From positions 9,367,694-9,431,693 of the forward strand of contig CM033120.1 in NCBI GenBank assembly GCA_019321725.1: a stretch of 64,000 nt of DNA. The letters run 5' to 3'. A model generated the notes under the pieces. It did not search any database. It saw nothing but the letters and a program-made list of their open reading frames with translations, and was not told the origin of the DNA. The position numbers and the translations under genes were made by a program. Shown in pieces: positions 12,426-22,832 of this stretch. The stretch comes from Paulownia fortunei. Its lineage: Eukaryota; Streptophyta; Magnoliopsida; Lamiales; Paulowniaceae. Positions within the stretch are counted from its first letter, which is position 1; each line of letters begins with the position of its first letter.

Positions 12426-14123
12426 AACCCTTACTTGTCCTCAAGCAAGCTTAAAACAAACATAAATTAATCCACTTTCGTAGGAAATCACAGTTGCATT
12501 TAGCATATGCAACAAGCCTTTAAACCCTTAGGTGGCCCATAGAGGACGAGTTGTAGTCTCATGAAGGTTTCCAGCAGTGATACCTACAAACACTTATAAT
12601 AACTATCTTCTAACTTTTATTCTCATGAAGCAACAAAGTAATATGGAAATAAAATCAAACAAGTATTGAGTTTAACTTTTAGTCATTCAAAAATCAATAT
12701 ATTTCCACAATAAGCATACTGAAGTGTGTGTGTGGATAGTTAATGTCAATAGTGATGAAACTATGCATGTTTCAAATAAGTGAATTCTCATAAAACCTTG
12801 CAAAAATCATCACTCAATCTCTAACAGAAAATCTCCACTACACTGAAGGCACCACACGAAATCAAAAGGTCTTCAATAAAGGTTGTAATGGGGGCAAAGG
12901 GTGGTGATGTAGCTAAGAAATAAAAGGATAGGATGCAACAAAGGTTCTAAAAACTTCATGTAATTAGAGACATAAAATTTATCGATGAAAAATTCTCAAA
13001 CTCCACAAATTTCACAATGGGGTCTATTGTTATTGAATTAGACCCCTTTTATTCATCTTGCAACATCTCATTTTTAGTTGCAACTTGTAGCACTTTGCAA
13101 CTTTTTTTTTTATTATTATTATTTTTCTTTTTTTTTTCTTTTTTTAAAAAGAAACCCCCCCCCCACACTTATCTTCTATTCCAACCTGAATTTCTTTTGT
13201 AAGTTCAAGCTGTCAATTGAATATCTTTTAAACTCCAATCATTTTTAGAACAAGGGTTGGATAATAGTGTATTTAGGTTAGGTAAAAAAATATGATTACA
13301 AAAAAAATATTTATTTATTGTAAGTCTTAAAGTGGTTTACTAAGGGGAAGTTTTCTTAAAACATCATATAGGGAACAAGCTGATTTGACAATGGTGCTAG
13401 AAAGCCTAATGCCTTAATCATTTTTCTAGTGGTGCACTATCAGTCGTTCGCCTCGATAGACCAAAAGTAAAAGTTCTAATACTCAACCCCTACATGTTGA
13501 AGATTCAAGTGATGATTAGAGCAAGGGCATAAGAACTATATATTTTGACATGATTATCTTCACACTAAATAACATAACTATTTGTGCAAAATAAAATTTG
13601 AGTATAATTATCGCAAAAATATATTAACCAAATAACAACATCAAAGTTCAAAACAACACCCATCATCAATCAAATAATATTATTCATGCTTAATTTTAAT
13701 CATTGAAGTTGGAAGAACCTATACGACTCAAAAAAAATTGATAATTCACAAACATTTGTTAAAAACTTTACAAACCTCCCATGTTATGCAAAAAATAGGG
13801 ATGCGTATCAAGAGTGTTACAATTACCTTTTACTCAGTCACCTTTTTTTCATACTTTCAACGGACCCATAAAAAAAACACGCTTGATTTATATTTATTTT
13901 TTATTTTTTTTATTTTTTTTATTTTTTTAAATACAAGAAAAACACACATTTAATATATAAGTCATGATATCAATTATCCCCCCCCAACCTAATCGAGACA
14001 TTGTCCCCAATATTAAAAATAGATAGGAACGTAGAGTTTTAAAGATATCACCTAAAATGCGACTAATAAAGCTGAAACAAAAAAAAAACACATACTATTA
14101 GATAAAATTATTAACAATAAGTA
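12426..14123 (-). other. Non-coding 3' region of the gypsy element
   Basis: About 1.7 kb between the LOG frame and the purine tract shows no coding frame. It holds homopolymer-rich DNA (a T-rich run around 13100-13145, ten C at 13155-13164). A second motif near 13978-14010 (minus strand TTGGGGACAATGTC, then TAGGTTGGGGGGG) resembles the GAGGACAAG...GTGTGGGGG context of the true purine tract. Such motifs are typical of the 3' region of OTA elements. Confidence 0.6.
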
Positions 14124-14777
14124 TCACAGACTGAGAGTCAAATTCAATTTGCATTTTCGACCATTGTTCCTGTTGGACCAATCCACATTGGCCAAGGTTG
14201 GATCAGGTTTTGACACATATGCTAGAAGTTGATCAATCAGCTGGTTAGGTGTCGGAGCAAAAATGATGATTCTTCTCACAGAAGTTGAAATAAAACCTTT
14301 TTTCACAGCATAATCTACAAAAGATAGCAAACCATCATAAAAACCATTAACATTAAGAATACCTATAGGTTTTTGGTGAATGTTGAGTTGTGTCCAAGAG
14401 ACAATTTGGAATAATTTCTCCAGTGTACCAAAATCGCCAGGTAGAATAATGAATGCATCCGCATTTTTTAACATATTAGGCATTCTGTCTTGAATATGTG
14501 ATACTTTTAGCTCATCTCCAATGATCATACCTGTGATATTCTGTACTGTTAAAGATTTTGGGATAACTCCCAGAACTTTGACACCTCCTACATAAGTAGA
14601 AATAGCAACACTCCCCATTAACCCCAATCTGCCTCCCCCATACACTAAATGAATTTTTTTTTCTGCTAAAGTTCTACCAAGGTTATTGGCTGCTCCTATA
14701 AACTCACTATTTTTTCCTAGATTGGATCCACAAAAAACACAAATAGAATTAAATTTGCGAGTTGAAGAAACTTCTAT
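14124..14777 (-). CDS. LOG: LONELY GUY-like cytokinin riboside 5'-monophosphate phosphoribohydrolase, captured and probably inactive
   Basis: LOG enzymes release active cytokinin bases from their ribotides. The frame shows the LOG order: SICVFCGSN near the N-terminus, LVYGGGRLGLMG, GVIPKSL, NADAFIILPGDFGTLEKLF, PIGILNVNGFYDGLLSF and a short C-terminal tail. The length from 14777 is 217 residues, normal for the family, and the frame has no stop. Plant LOG genes usually have several introns, and none is present, which suggests capture from mRNA. No in-frame ATG lies between the upstream stop (14835-14837) and the conserved core. ATA at 14775-14777, followed by EVSS, sits where the start is expected and may be a mutated ATG. 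The signature PGGxGTxxE reads PGDFGTLEK: two active-site residues are changed, both explicable by G-to-A. It lies in sense with gag-pol, after the pol end. Identity is sure; activity is doubtful. Confidence 0.85.
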   Translation of the reverse strand: MEVSSTRKFNSICVFCGSNLGKNSEFIGAANNLGRTLAEKKIHLVYGGGRLGLMGSVAISTYVGGVKVLGVIPKSLTVQNITGMIIGDELKVSHIQDRMPNMLKNADAFIILPGDFGTLEKLFQIVSWTQLNIHQKPIGILNVNGFYDGLLSFVDYAVKKGFISTSVRRIIIFAPTPNQLIDQLLAYVSKPDPTLANVDWSNRNNGRKCKLNLTLSL

Positions 14778-15014
14778 TTTATTTTTCTTTTTTTGAAAAT
14801 AAGTTGTGCAAAAATAGAGTGAGTACGGTGATATTTATTGAGGTGTGAACAGGGAATACATTTATTGCATGTCTTTTTCTTTTGTCAAAAAGGTTGAAAA
14901 TAAGGACACATACGAAATTTAAAAATTACCTACTAACACGTATATGTACATGTAGTTGTGATTGTGGCTCACATCTTCCACTGATTTTACATCCAGTAAC
15001 GGCTTAAATGCCCT

Positions 15015-15562
15015 CTATGGGTCGAGGATATGCTTTCCATCTAGTTTTCTTATAAACTGACAAACAGGGTCTTTTAATGTCAGATTTTCAAGACTATAAA
15101 GCTCATATTCATTTTGAAAATGATCCCATAAATCAAGAATTACACGTTGCACCAATCCACATGAATGCGTCTCAAGAGTCAATATAATGTGATCTAAAGA
15201 CTCCTTACTCAGTCCATCCATAATGAATTTAAGTTTATCTTCTCGATTTTTAGAGACCATTCCTAAAGAACGACACTTTATGTTGCAAGTCCATCTACCA
15301 CAAATATGACAAACTTTCATTTTTTCGCCCTTCGTTTTTTTGAATATGTGCTTTTACCAAAACCAGACATGTATCTAGTAAGCAAATCTGGAAACTCATG
15401 TAAAAACTCACCTGCCCTTACCTTTGTTTCAATTATCCATCATATGTCCTCCGGGATGCCCTTGTGCATAAGCATCCTCAATCTTTCAATCCTGATTTTA
15501 TAAATTTTCAAAATTGCATTTTTAGGAAGAAAAGAAATCGCTTCTTGAGAGTTAGAAAAATG
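15015..15562 (-). pseudogene. Cys/basic-rich ORF resembling plant RNA-virus nucleic-acid-binding proteins, broken
   Basis: The downstream part (15015-15320, 101 codons) is open and begins with a zinc-finger-like CHICGRWTC segment plus a later Cys. The upstream part (15326-15562) is in a neighbouring frame, has one TGA (15440-15442) and ends in a basic stretch, STYSKKRRAKK. The frames meet at a six-base T run (15320-15325 on the + strand), so a one-base slip probably split a single gene of about 180 codons. A GxSTY motif, then a basic cluster, then a Cys finger is the layout of the small nucleic-acid-binding proteins of carla- and vitivirus-like Betaflexiviridae, some of which suppress RNA silencing. 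That link is inferred from motif layout only. The alternative is an unrecognised host or element-specific zinc-finger gene. It starts some 240 bases after the pol stop and precedes LOG. Confidence 0.4.
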
Positions 15563-15805
15563 TCACCCATTTTGAAAAGAACAAGAAAAGAGAATGAGAA
15601 AAGCAAAGAAAATTTGTACAAAGATTTCAGTTGTTTGAAAAATGGACAAGTCCGACTTTTATAGCCACGGAGTACCGTTATCCGCCATTTAATCGGGAAA
15701 AGAAAAAAAATAAAAGAAGAAAAAAAATAATGTCAAAGAAAATGAGTATATACAACACTAATCATAACAAGGGTTAGAAAGAAAAAGAATTTCCTCTTGT
15801 GAAAA

Positions 15806-16890
15806 TTAATTTTCTAGAAATTGTTTAACTCTTTGTCCATTTACTTTGAATATGTTACCATTTCTAGGATTCTCAATGTCAATCGCCCCATAAGAATATA
15901 TTTTTTTTACAACAAAAGGACCACTCCACATTGATCTCAATTTTCTAGGAAACTAATGCAATCGAAAATTATAAAGCAAAACCTTTTGACCAACCTCAAA
16001 TATTTTTCTTGAAATTTTATTATCATGAAAATTTTTGATTCTTACTTTATAAATTTTAGAATTCTCATATGCATCATTTCTCAGTTTTTGAAGTTCATTG
16101 ATTTGCAATTTGCGCAATTTTGAAGCTTCATCAAGGTTGAAGTTAATCATTTTGATTGCCCAATAAGTTTTATATTCAAGTTCAACAGGTAAATGACAAG
16201 GTTTTTCATAAACTATCCTATAAGGATACATGCCTAATGATATTTTGAAAGCAGTTCTTTATGCCAAAGTGTATCGGTAAGTCTAAGAGACCAATCTTTA
16301 CGGTTTGGGTTAACTATTTTCTCCAAAATTTATTTTATCTCCCTATTTGCAAGTTCAACTTGTCCATTTGTCTGAGGGTGATAAGGGGTTGCAACTTTAT
16401 GTATGATTCCATATTTTCTTATTAAAGTTCTGAAAACTTTGTTACAAAAATATTTTCCCCTATCACTGATAATAGATCTAGAAATTCTAAATTGACTTAA
16501 AATATTTTCTTTCAAAAAATTTATCACTATTTTGTGATCATTGTTTCGACAAGGAATTGCTTCAATCCATTTTGAAACATAATCTATGGCAACTAGTATG
16601 TAAAGAAAACCAAATGATAATGGAAATGACCCCATAAAATCAATACCCCAACAGTTAAAGACTTCAATCATTAGGATAGGGTGTAGGGGCATCATATTTC
16701 TCTTTGAAAGGGACCCTAACTTTTGACACTTTTCACAACTTTTGCAGAAAGTGTAAGTGTCTTTGAAAAGGGTTGGCCAATAAAATCCACATTGCAAGAT
16801 TTTTGCAGTAGTTTTCTTTACAGAAAAATGACCACCACATGCTTGTGAGTGACAAAATTTGACAATATTACCTATCTCATTGTCAGGCAC
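15806..16890 (-). pseudogene. Gypsy integrase region
   Basis: From 16890 downwards the frame gives the zinc-binding end, with CEKCQKLGS completing an HHCC module (HSQACGGH earlier). The catalytic core follows: GIDFMGSFP (first Asp), SDRGKYFCN (second Asp) and HPQTNGQVELANRE (final Glu). The C-terminal part (15953-16231) and the last segment, including MWSGPFVV, continue to a stop at 15806-15808, the likely end of pol. Stops or frameshifts near 16320, 16231 and 15953 break it. The catalytic residues are present, so the source element had a functional integrase. Confidence 0.8.
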
Positions 16891-17099
16891 ACATCTTCGA
16901 AAGATTTGATCCGGACAATATTTGAATAGGTATAGATCATCCCAATAATTTTTTTAACCTCAGTCAAAAACTTCTTTTTGTCTTGAGAATTCTAATGCGA
17001 TGGCATCTTTCATGTCACAAGAAAATTAACAATGTCAGCAAACCAAGGTAAAATAGAAATATTAAATAATTGTTCATTAGGGAAAGTGTCATTAATAGG

Positions 17100-17711
17100 C
17101 GTGGTTTGAAACGAGTCATCACAAACAAGTCTCGACAAATGATCAGCCACTACATTCTCTCCTCCCTTTTTATCTTGAATAGTAATATTAAATTCTTAGA
17201 GTAAGAGAATCCACCTAATCAGACTTGGTTTAGCATCTTTTTTTGACAAAAGATATTTCAAAGCTGCATGATTACTGAAAACAACAATTGGTGAGCCAAC
17301 AAGATAAGATCAAAATTTATCCAATGCAAAAACTACAACAAGTAATTCTTTTTCAGTTGTTGTATAATTCAATTGAGCACCATATAAAGTTTTACTTGCA
17401 TAGTAAATAACATATATTTTTTTATCTTTTCTTTATCCCAATACATCTCCAACAGCATAGTCACTAGCATAACACATTATTTCAAAAGGTAAAGTCCAAT
17501 CTGGAGGTTGTATGATTGGAGCAGACATAAGCATGCTTTTAAGCTTAACAAAAGCATTTTCATAGTTTTCAGTCCATTCAAAAATAATGTCTTTTGTTAG
17601 GAGATTACACAAAGGTTTAGATATTATACTAAATTTTTTGATAAATCTTCTGTAAAAACCAGCATGTCCTAAAAATGATATAATCTCCTTCACAGTCTTT
17701 GGTGTTGGCAA
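17100..17711 (-). pseudogene. Gypsy RT connection and RNase H region
   Basis: The frame 17433-17711 starts PTPKTVKEIISFLGHAGFYR and ends YASDYAVGDVLG, the RT thumb/connection followed by the first RNase H acidic motif. It continues in another frame with YYASKTLYGAQLNYTTTEKE (about 17340-17410) and NVVADHLSRL (about 17130-17160), both diagnostic of gypsy RNase H. Stops separate the pieces. Confidence 0.75.
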
Positions 17712-18217
17712 TTGGCAATTAACTCAATTTTAGATTTGTCAACCTCAATACCTTCTGATGATATAATGTGTCCAAGAACAATACCAGTTGTTACCATGAA
17801 GTGACATTTCTCCCAATTGAGCACAAGATTCTTTTCTTCACACCTGATCAAAATCTTTTCTAAATTAGATAAGTAATCATCAAATGAATTACCAAAAATA
17901 GAAAAATCATCCCTGAAGACTTCAAGAAAACGTTCAACCATGTCACTAAAAATACTAAGAATGCATCGTTGGAATGTAGCTGGTGCATTACATAATCCAA
18001 AAGGCATCCTTCGATATGCAAAAGTACCAAAAGAACATGTAAAAGTTGTTTTCTCTTGATCTTCAAGTGCAATTGTAATTTGATTATATCCAGAATATCC
18101 ATCTAAAAAGCAATAAAATTTGTGTCCCACAACTTTTTCTAAAATTTGATCCATGAAAGGTAATGGAAAATGATCTTTTCTAGTAACTGAGTTGAGTTTT
18201 CTATAGTCAATGCACAT
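17690..18217 (-). pseudogene. Gypsy reverse transcriptase
   Basis: The core RT motifs are in order: CIDYRKLNSVTRKDHFPLPF, then FLDGYSGYNQI (first catalytic Asp), MPFGLCNAPATFQRC, and FRDDFSIFG with the catalytic Asp pair; the residue before it is Arg rather than the usual Met/Val. The frame is separated from the upstream part by two adjacent stop codons (18218-18223) at a place where relatives read Trp-Arg after VTG. Both stops can be explained by single transitions. It overlaps the following frame by about 20 bases, showing a further frameshift near 17700. Confidence 0.85.
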
Positions 18218-18220
18218 TCA

Positions 18221-19828
18221 CTAACCAGTAACAGTTCTAGTTGGAATTAATTCATCATTCTCATTCTTGACTACAGTAACTCCAGATTTCTTAAGTACAA
18301 CTTGAGTAGGACTTACCCATTTGCTATCAGAAATAGAATAAATGATTTCATTATCTAAAAGTTTAATGACTTCATTTTTCACTACTTCTTTCATATTAGG
18401 ATTTAGCTTTCGTTGCATTTTTCTAGAAAGTTTAGCATTTTCCTCTAGATAGATGTTATGTGTGCAAATGAAAGGATTAATACCTTTAATAGCAGCAATG
18501 GTCCATCCTAAAGCATTCTTATGCATTTTTAGAGTTTTGATCAACTTACCTTCTTGAGATGCATCGAGTTTGGAAGAAATTATTACTGAAAAAGTCTCAT
18601 TCTCACCCAAGAAAGAGTATTTCAAATTAACTGGCAAATGTTTTGAATCAACCACGGGAGCTTTAATACTTGATGAAATAGATTTTACTGTTGATGATGA
18701 AAGTTCTTCGAACCTTAGCTTCCAAAAATATTTTTCTTGTACCTGCAAAATTTCAGAGATAGTATTAGTGTGTGCCTTTTTACAAATACTTTCACTTTCA
18801 AAACAAGTCTCCAAAGAATCTGAAGAGTTAGTAGTAGTAAAGTATTCATGAACAAGTTTCTCAATTGAATCCACTTCATGTACTTCGATATCTTCTGCAA
18901 GTTGCATACAAACATTAAACACATTTAGTTCCAAAGTCATATTTCCAAATGATAACTTCAAAATACCATTTCTACAATTGATCAAAGTATTTGAAGTTGC
19001 AAGAAAAGGACGACCCAAAATGATAGGAATTTGTGTATGTGTTTGTGCAACAGGCTCTGTATCCAAAATAATGAAATCAACTAGAAAGTAAAACTTATCA
19101 ATTTGTACCAACACATCTTCTACTATTCCCTTTGGAACTTTAATCGAACGGTCAGCTAGTTGAAGTACAACAGAAGTTATTTTAAGTTCTCCCAAACTTA
19201 ACTATTCATAAACTGAGAAAGGTAGAAGAATTACACTAGCACCAAGATCAAGCAAAGCACGCTCTATTCTAGTGTTTCCTATGATACATGAAATGGTTGG
19301 ACAACCTGGATCTTTGTACTTGGGTGGAGTGAATTGTTGAATGATTGAACTAACACTTTCAGTTAAAAATGCCTTCTTTTGTACATGATGTTTTCTTTTG
19401 ATTGTACACAAATCTTTCAAAAATTTGACATAAGGTGGAACTTGCTTGATTGCATCCAATAATGGAATATTAATCTTGACTTGTTTAAAAATTTCAAAAA
19501 TTTCAGCATTTGAGTTTAATTTATGAGTTGTTTGCAATCTTTGAGGAAAGGGTGCTGGAGGTAAATATTTTTCTTTTTCATCATTTTCACGCTTACCTTC
19601 TTCAAACTTACCTTTGTTGTCAAGACTATTTCCATTTTTCATTTCTGGAGGTGGATTATAAACTTTCTCCTTGGGATGAATAGTCTTGTCAATAACTATT
19701 TCATTCCGAAGAGTTGTAACTGAATTAGCCTGCTTGACTGCATTTTCACCTGAAGAAGAAACATGACACTGAGTGGAAGGATTAGGTTGAGGTTGAGCAG
19801 GAAATTTACCTTTTTCATGAGTACACAA
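18221..19828 (-). pseudogene. Gypsy protease and protease-RT linker
   Basis: The frame 19202-19828 ends with the retropepsin active site ALLDLGASVILLPFSVYE (DLGAS instead of the common DTGAS, usual in OTA elements). After a stop, 18221-19195 continues with the second half of the protease, including IILGRPFLATSN, then an acidic linker and the start of RT ending PTRTVTG. Upstream, 19560-19828 is a low-complexity Pro/Lys/Glu-rich region typical of the gag-protease junction. Confidence 0.75.
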
Positions 19829-19932
19829 ATAAGTTGTCAGTGTTGAAATTGTGCTTCTGATCTCATTGATAGCTTTGTGAAGTCTGATTATTGATGTTTA
19901 TTTATTTATGCATAAATGCTTGCAAAGTCTCC

Positions 19933-21015
19933 TCAATGGGTTTTTGTATGTGGAGCTGGATAAGAATGAAAGTTTTGCGGTTTTTGTGAATGTAGTGGTT
20001 GGGCACGGTTATCATCTCGCCAACTGAAATTAAGATGATTTATCCATTGTGGATTGTAAGTTTCAGAATATGGAGAATGAAAAGATTTTTTGAATATATT
20101 CATAAAATTTGTTTGTACTGGAATATTTGGACATTCATTGGTGGAGTGCCCCAAAAGTTCACAATTGCTACAAACTTCTTCCTCTTGCACAGATTTGATT
20201 TCCTTTACTTTTTTAAGCTCTATGGCTTCAACTTTTCTTGTTAAACTAGCAAGTCTAGCATTTAGATCATCTTCTTGGCTAAGGTAATATTTTCCTTTAT
20301 TACTATTAGTAAGATTAGATCTAATAGAACCTTCAGAAAAATTAATACTATGCCATAATTGAGAGTTTTCTGCCAAATGATCTAGATATTCTAAGGTTTC
20401 ATCAGGTTTCTTATCAAGAAACTCACAATTACACATTGTTTCAACAAATTATTTTGTTTCAGAAGTTAAACCTTTATAAAAGAAACTAATTAAACGCTAT
20501 TTTGCAAAACCATGATGTGGGTATGAATTCAACAAATCTTTAAATCTTTCCCAACATTGAAAGAAAACTTCATTCGAATTTTGAGAAAAATTTTGAATTT
20601 GTCTTTTCAAAGCATTAGTTTTATGAGTTGCAAAGAATTTTTTCAAGAATTCAGCTTGCATTTCTTGCCAAGTGCCAATTGACCTAGGTTTTAAAGAATT
20701 AAGCCAATTTTTTGCTTTATCTTTTAAAGAGAAAGGAAATAATTTGAGTTTAACAATCTCATTTGTGCAAGTTTGATCATCAAAAGTGGCACATACTTCA
20801 TCAAATTCTTTTAAATGCAAGTAAGGGCTTTCAGAGTCTAAACCATGAAAATTAGGAAGTAAAGGGATCATACCTGACTTGAATCGAAAATAATTTGCAT
20901 TTAGAGGAAAAATGAAACAAGAAGGAGAAGAATTTCGAGGAGGTTGCAAGTAATAACGCATGGTTCGCACTTGTTGATTCTCATTTTCATCCTGGATACT
21001 TTCATTTTCAGCCAT
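19933..21015 (-). pseudogene. Gypsy gag
   Basis: I take the start as the Met at 21013-21015 (MAENESIQDE), since the 34 codons before it look like leader. The frame shows the retrotransposon gag domain (LHLKEFDEVC, then LFPFSLKDKAKNWL and WQEMQAEFLKKFF). Two in-frame stops near 20450-20496 follow, where relatives have Trp and Gln. Then comes MCNCEFLDKKPDETLEYLDH and a zinc knuckle CSNCELLGHSTNEC (CX2CX4HX4C, about 20130-20175). Gag forms the particle and packages RNA. The stops make this copy defective. Confidence 0.8.
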
Positions 21016-21191
21016 GGTGGAAGTGTGTGGAGATGATTCAAACAAATTTTCAAACAAAGTTTTAGAATTATTTCTTACTAAACGTTGAGAATTATGACTA
21101 CGATACCATATAACCATATATCCATAAAAAAAATAAACAAACTATATTTATAAAGGAAAAATATTAACAAACCTGAATACTTACCTTGCCT

Positions 21192-21209
21192 TCCCCGGCA
21201 ACGGCGCCA
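21192..21209 (-). promoter_or_regulatory. Primer-binding site complementary to tRNA-Asp
   Basis: On the minus strand, TGGCGCCGTTGCCGGGGA lies six bases after the 5' LTR end. It is complementary to the 3' end, including CCA, of plant tRNA-Asp(GTC), the primer typical of Athila-type elements. It is not a tRNA gene. Confidence 0.85.
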
Positions 21210-21215
21210 AAAACT

Positions 21216-22827
21216 TGCTACAACTTTAAGGTTGCAAACCCAAGTGCAGGTTATAGTAAGTAATAAATTTCTCATAAGTCCAAGGTCGATCCACAGGGAA
21301 GTTGTTTGAAGAATTCAAGTTTATATTTCTAAAAAGATAGAGTTTATGCGAATCAAAATATATGAACAATTAATGTATGATGTAACTAAAGAAAAATCAA
21401 AGTAATAAAAGTATTGAGGATTAGGGATCCACTCTTGAGTTTTGGATAGAGAAATGGTTATTTATTATTTTTACTTCTATTAATTGCCACAATTGGAATC
21501 CATACATAATGAAGGTTCCAATGGGAAGATATTATCAAGTAACTCATGCAATAAGGTAATCATAATATTGTCTTACTATTGCAAATTATCTCTTAACGTC
21601 AATACTTGTTTATAAGATTAAGCATTTATGTACACCTTCATCAACAAAAAATCAAGGTTTCACATTAGCAGTCGGTGGGGTAAAATCGTACAATAAGCTA
21701 AATGAACCCAAGTATTTATTGTGCCATTGGAGATACATAAATCAAGAATCACCACAAAACAAGTAGGGTTTAGATCAAAAATAAAAATAATAATACAACA
21801 TACTTAAACAATTTCTACCCTTATAACCATTTCTCTTCCTCCATCAAGAGATTCACCCTTTTTCCTCAACAAAATAAAATTTAGAAAGACATAATAAAAG
21901 TAACAAAGACTAAAAATATAAGAGAAACTAGAGAATGTATTTCTATTACTACTAGAAAACTTACAATACTAGAAAACATACAAATTAGATAACTTAGTCT
22001 AAAGAAACTCTCTACCCCCTCCTCTTACAAGCTTAATACATGGCCTATTTATAGTACTTAGAGTAAGCTAGAGGCCAAACAAATAATGGAGGAGTTAATC
22101 AAGTGGTATGCTAGTTGCCAAAAGTTGGTAAGTTGTTACACAAATTTCTCATCTACTGAATTGAATTATATTTTTTGGTTAGATAAAGCTAGATTTTGAA
22201 GATATGTGAAGAATCAAAATTATAGATCTTTCAGCGCTGATATATTTTCATATATCTTTTGTCAAATTTGGTGGTCGGATGAAGAAGATATGGTCAAATT
22301 ATCGAGTCATGTCCAAGAGCCACCCTTTAACATCAGCAGCAATTTGCAGCCTATGGTTTTACCATTTTGACACATTTTCACACTATCTTGTCTTCAGCAA
22401 ACTTGTTTATTTACCTCTTGGGTATAACATATCCTAATTTCAGTCCAAAATAAATTTGGGCTCAAGATATATAACCGAATTGGTAAAATAAGTCAATACT
22501 GGGCTGAACTCTAATTCAAATTTTGGTAATCCATTCTGTGCAACTACTTGGACGAATTTTCTACTATCATCAAAACTGAATTGGGATGAGCTTCCAACAT
22601 AAAAGTTATATCTCTATCTCTTGGCTTTCAAATGAAATAAGCTTCAGGTCCCATAGGGCTTTTGATCATGAAGTTATGCTCAAATTACAAAAATTGCACA
22701 AGTTTGGAAACATGCTTCCATTTATTCCTTAACACAAAATATTAATAAAAAAATAATATTAACAAGAATAAAGTAAGAAAAGTATAAAGGATTTGATACA
22801 AAAATATATTAAAATATACACTTGTCA
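21216..22827 (-). repeat. Gypsy 5' LTR (antisense)
   Basis: This 1612-bp LTR is the partner of 10801-12410. On the minus strand it starts TGACAAGTGTATATTTT and ends GTTGTAGCA. Promoter function is expected from family knowledge; a TATA-like AT-rich region exists but no start site can be fixed. Confidence 0.9.
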
Positions 22828-22832
22828 GTAAG
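22828..22832. repeat. Target-site duplication GTAAG (right)
   Basis: Exact partner of 10796-10800. Confidence 0.85.

Larger units (their letters stand above)
10801..22827 (-). mobile_element. Full-length Athila/Tat-type Ty3/gypsy element carrying LOG and a second accessory ORF
   Basis: The element is 12,027 bp in antisense orientation. On the minus strand the order is 5' LTR, tRNA-Asp primer site, gag, protease, RT, RNase H, integrase, a Cys/basic-rich ORF, a LOG-like gene, a non-coding 3' region, the purine tract and the 3' LTR. The perfect GTAAG target duplication and closely matching LTRs make it the youngest layer of the nest. Pol domain order (integrase last), the DLGAS protease motif and the Asp primer site place it in the OTA (Athila/Tat) branch. 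Gag-pol carries several stops, so this copy is not autonomous. Confidence 0.9.

Noticed and set aside
14124..14834. LOG as an independent host gene next to the retroelement
   Set aside because: It lies well inside paired LTRs with a perfect target duplication, has no introns, no ATG and a changed active site, so it belongs to the element.
21190..21210. Possible tRNA-Asp gene end
   Set aside because: Only the last 18 bases, including CCA, are present, and they sit right after an LTR end: this is the primer-binding site of the gypsy element.
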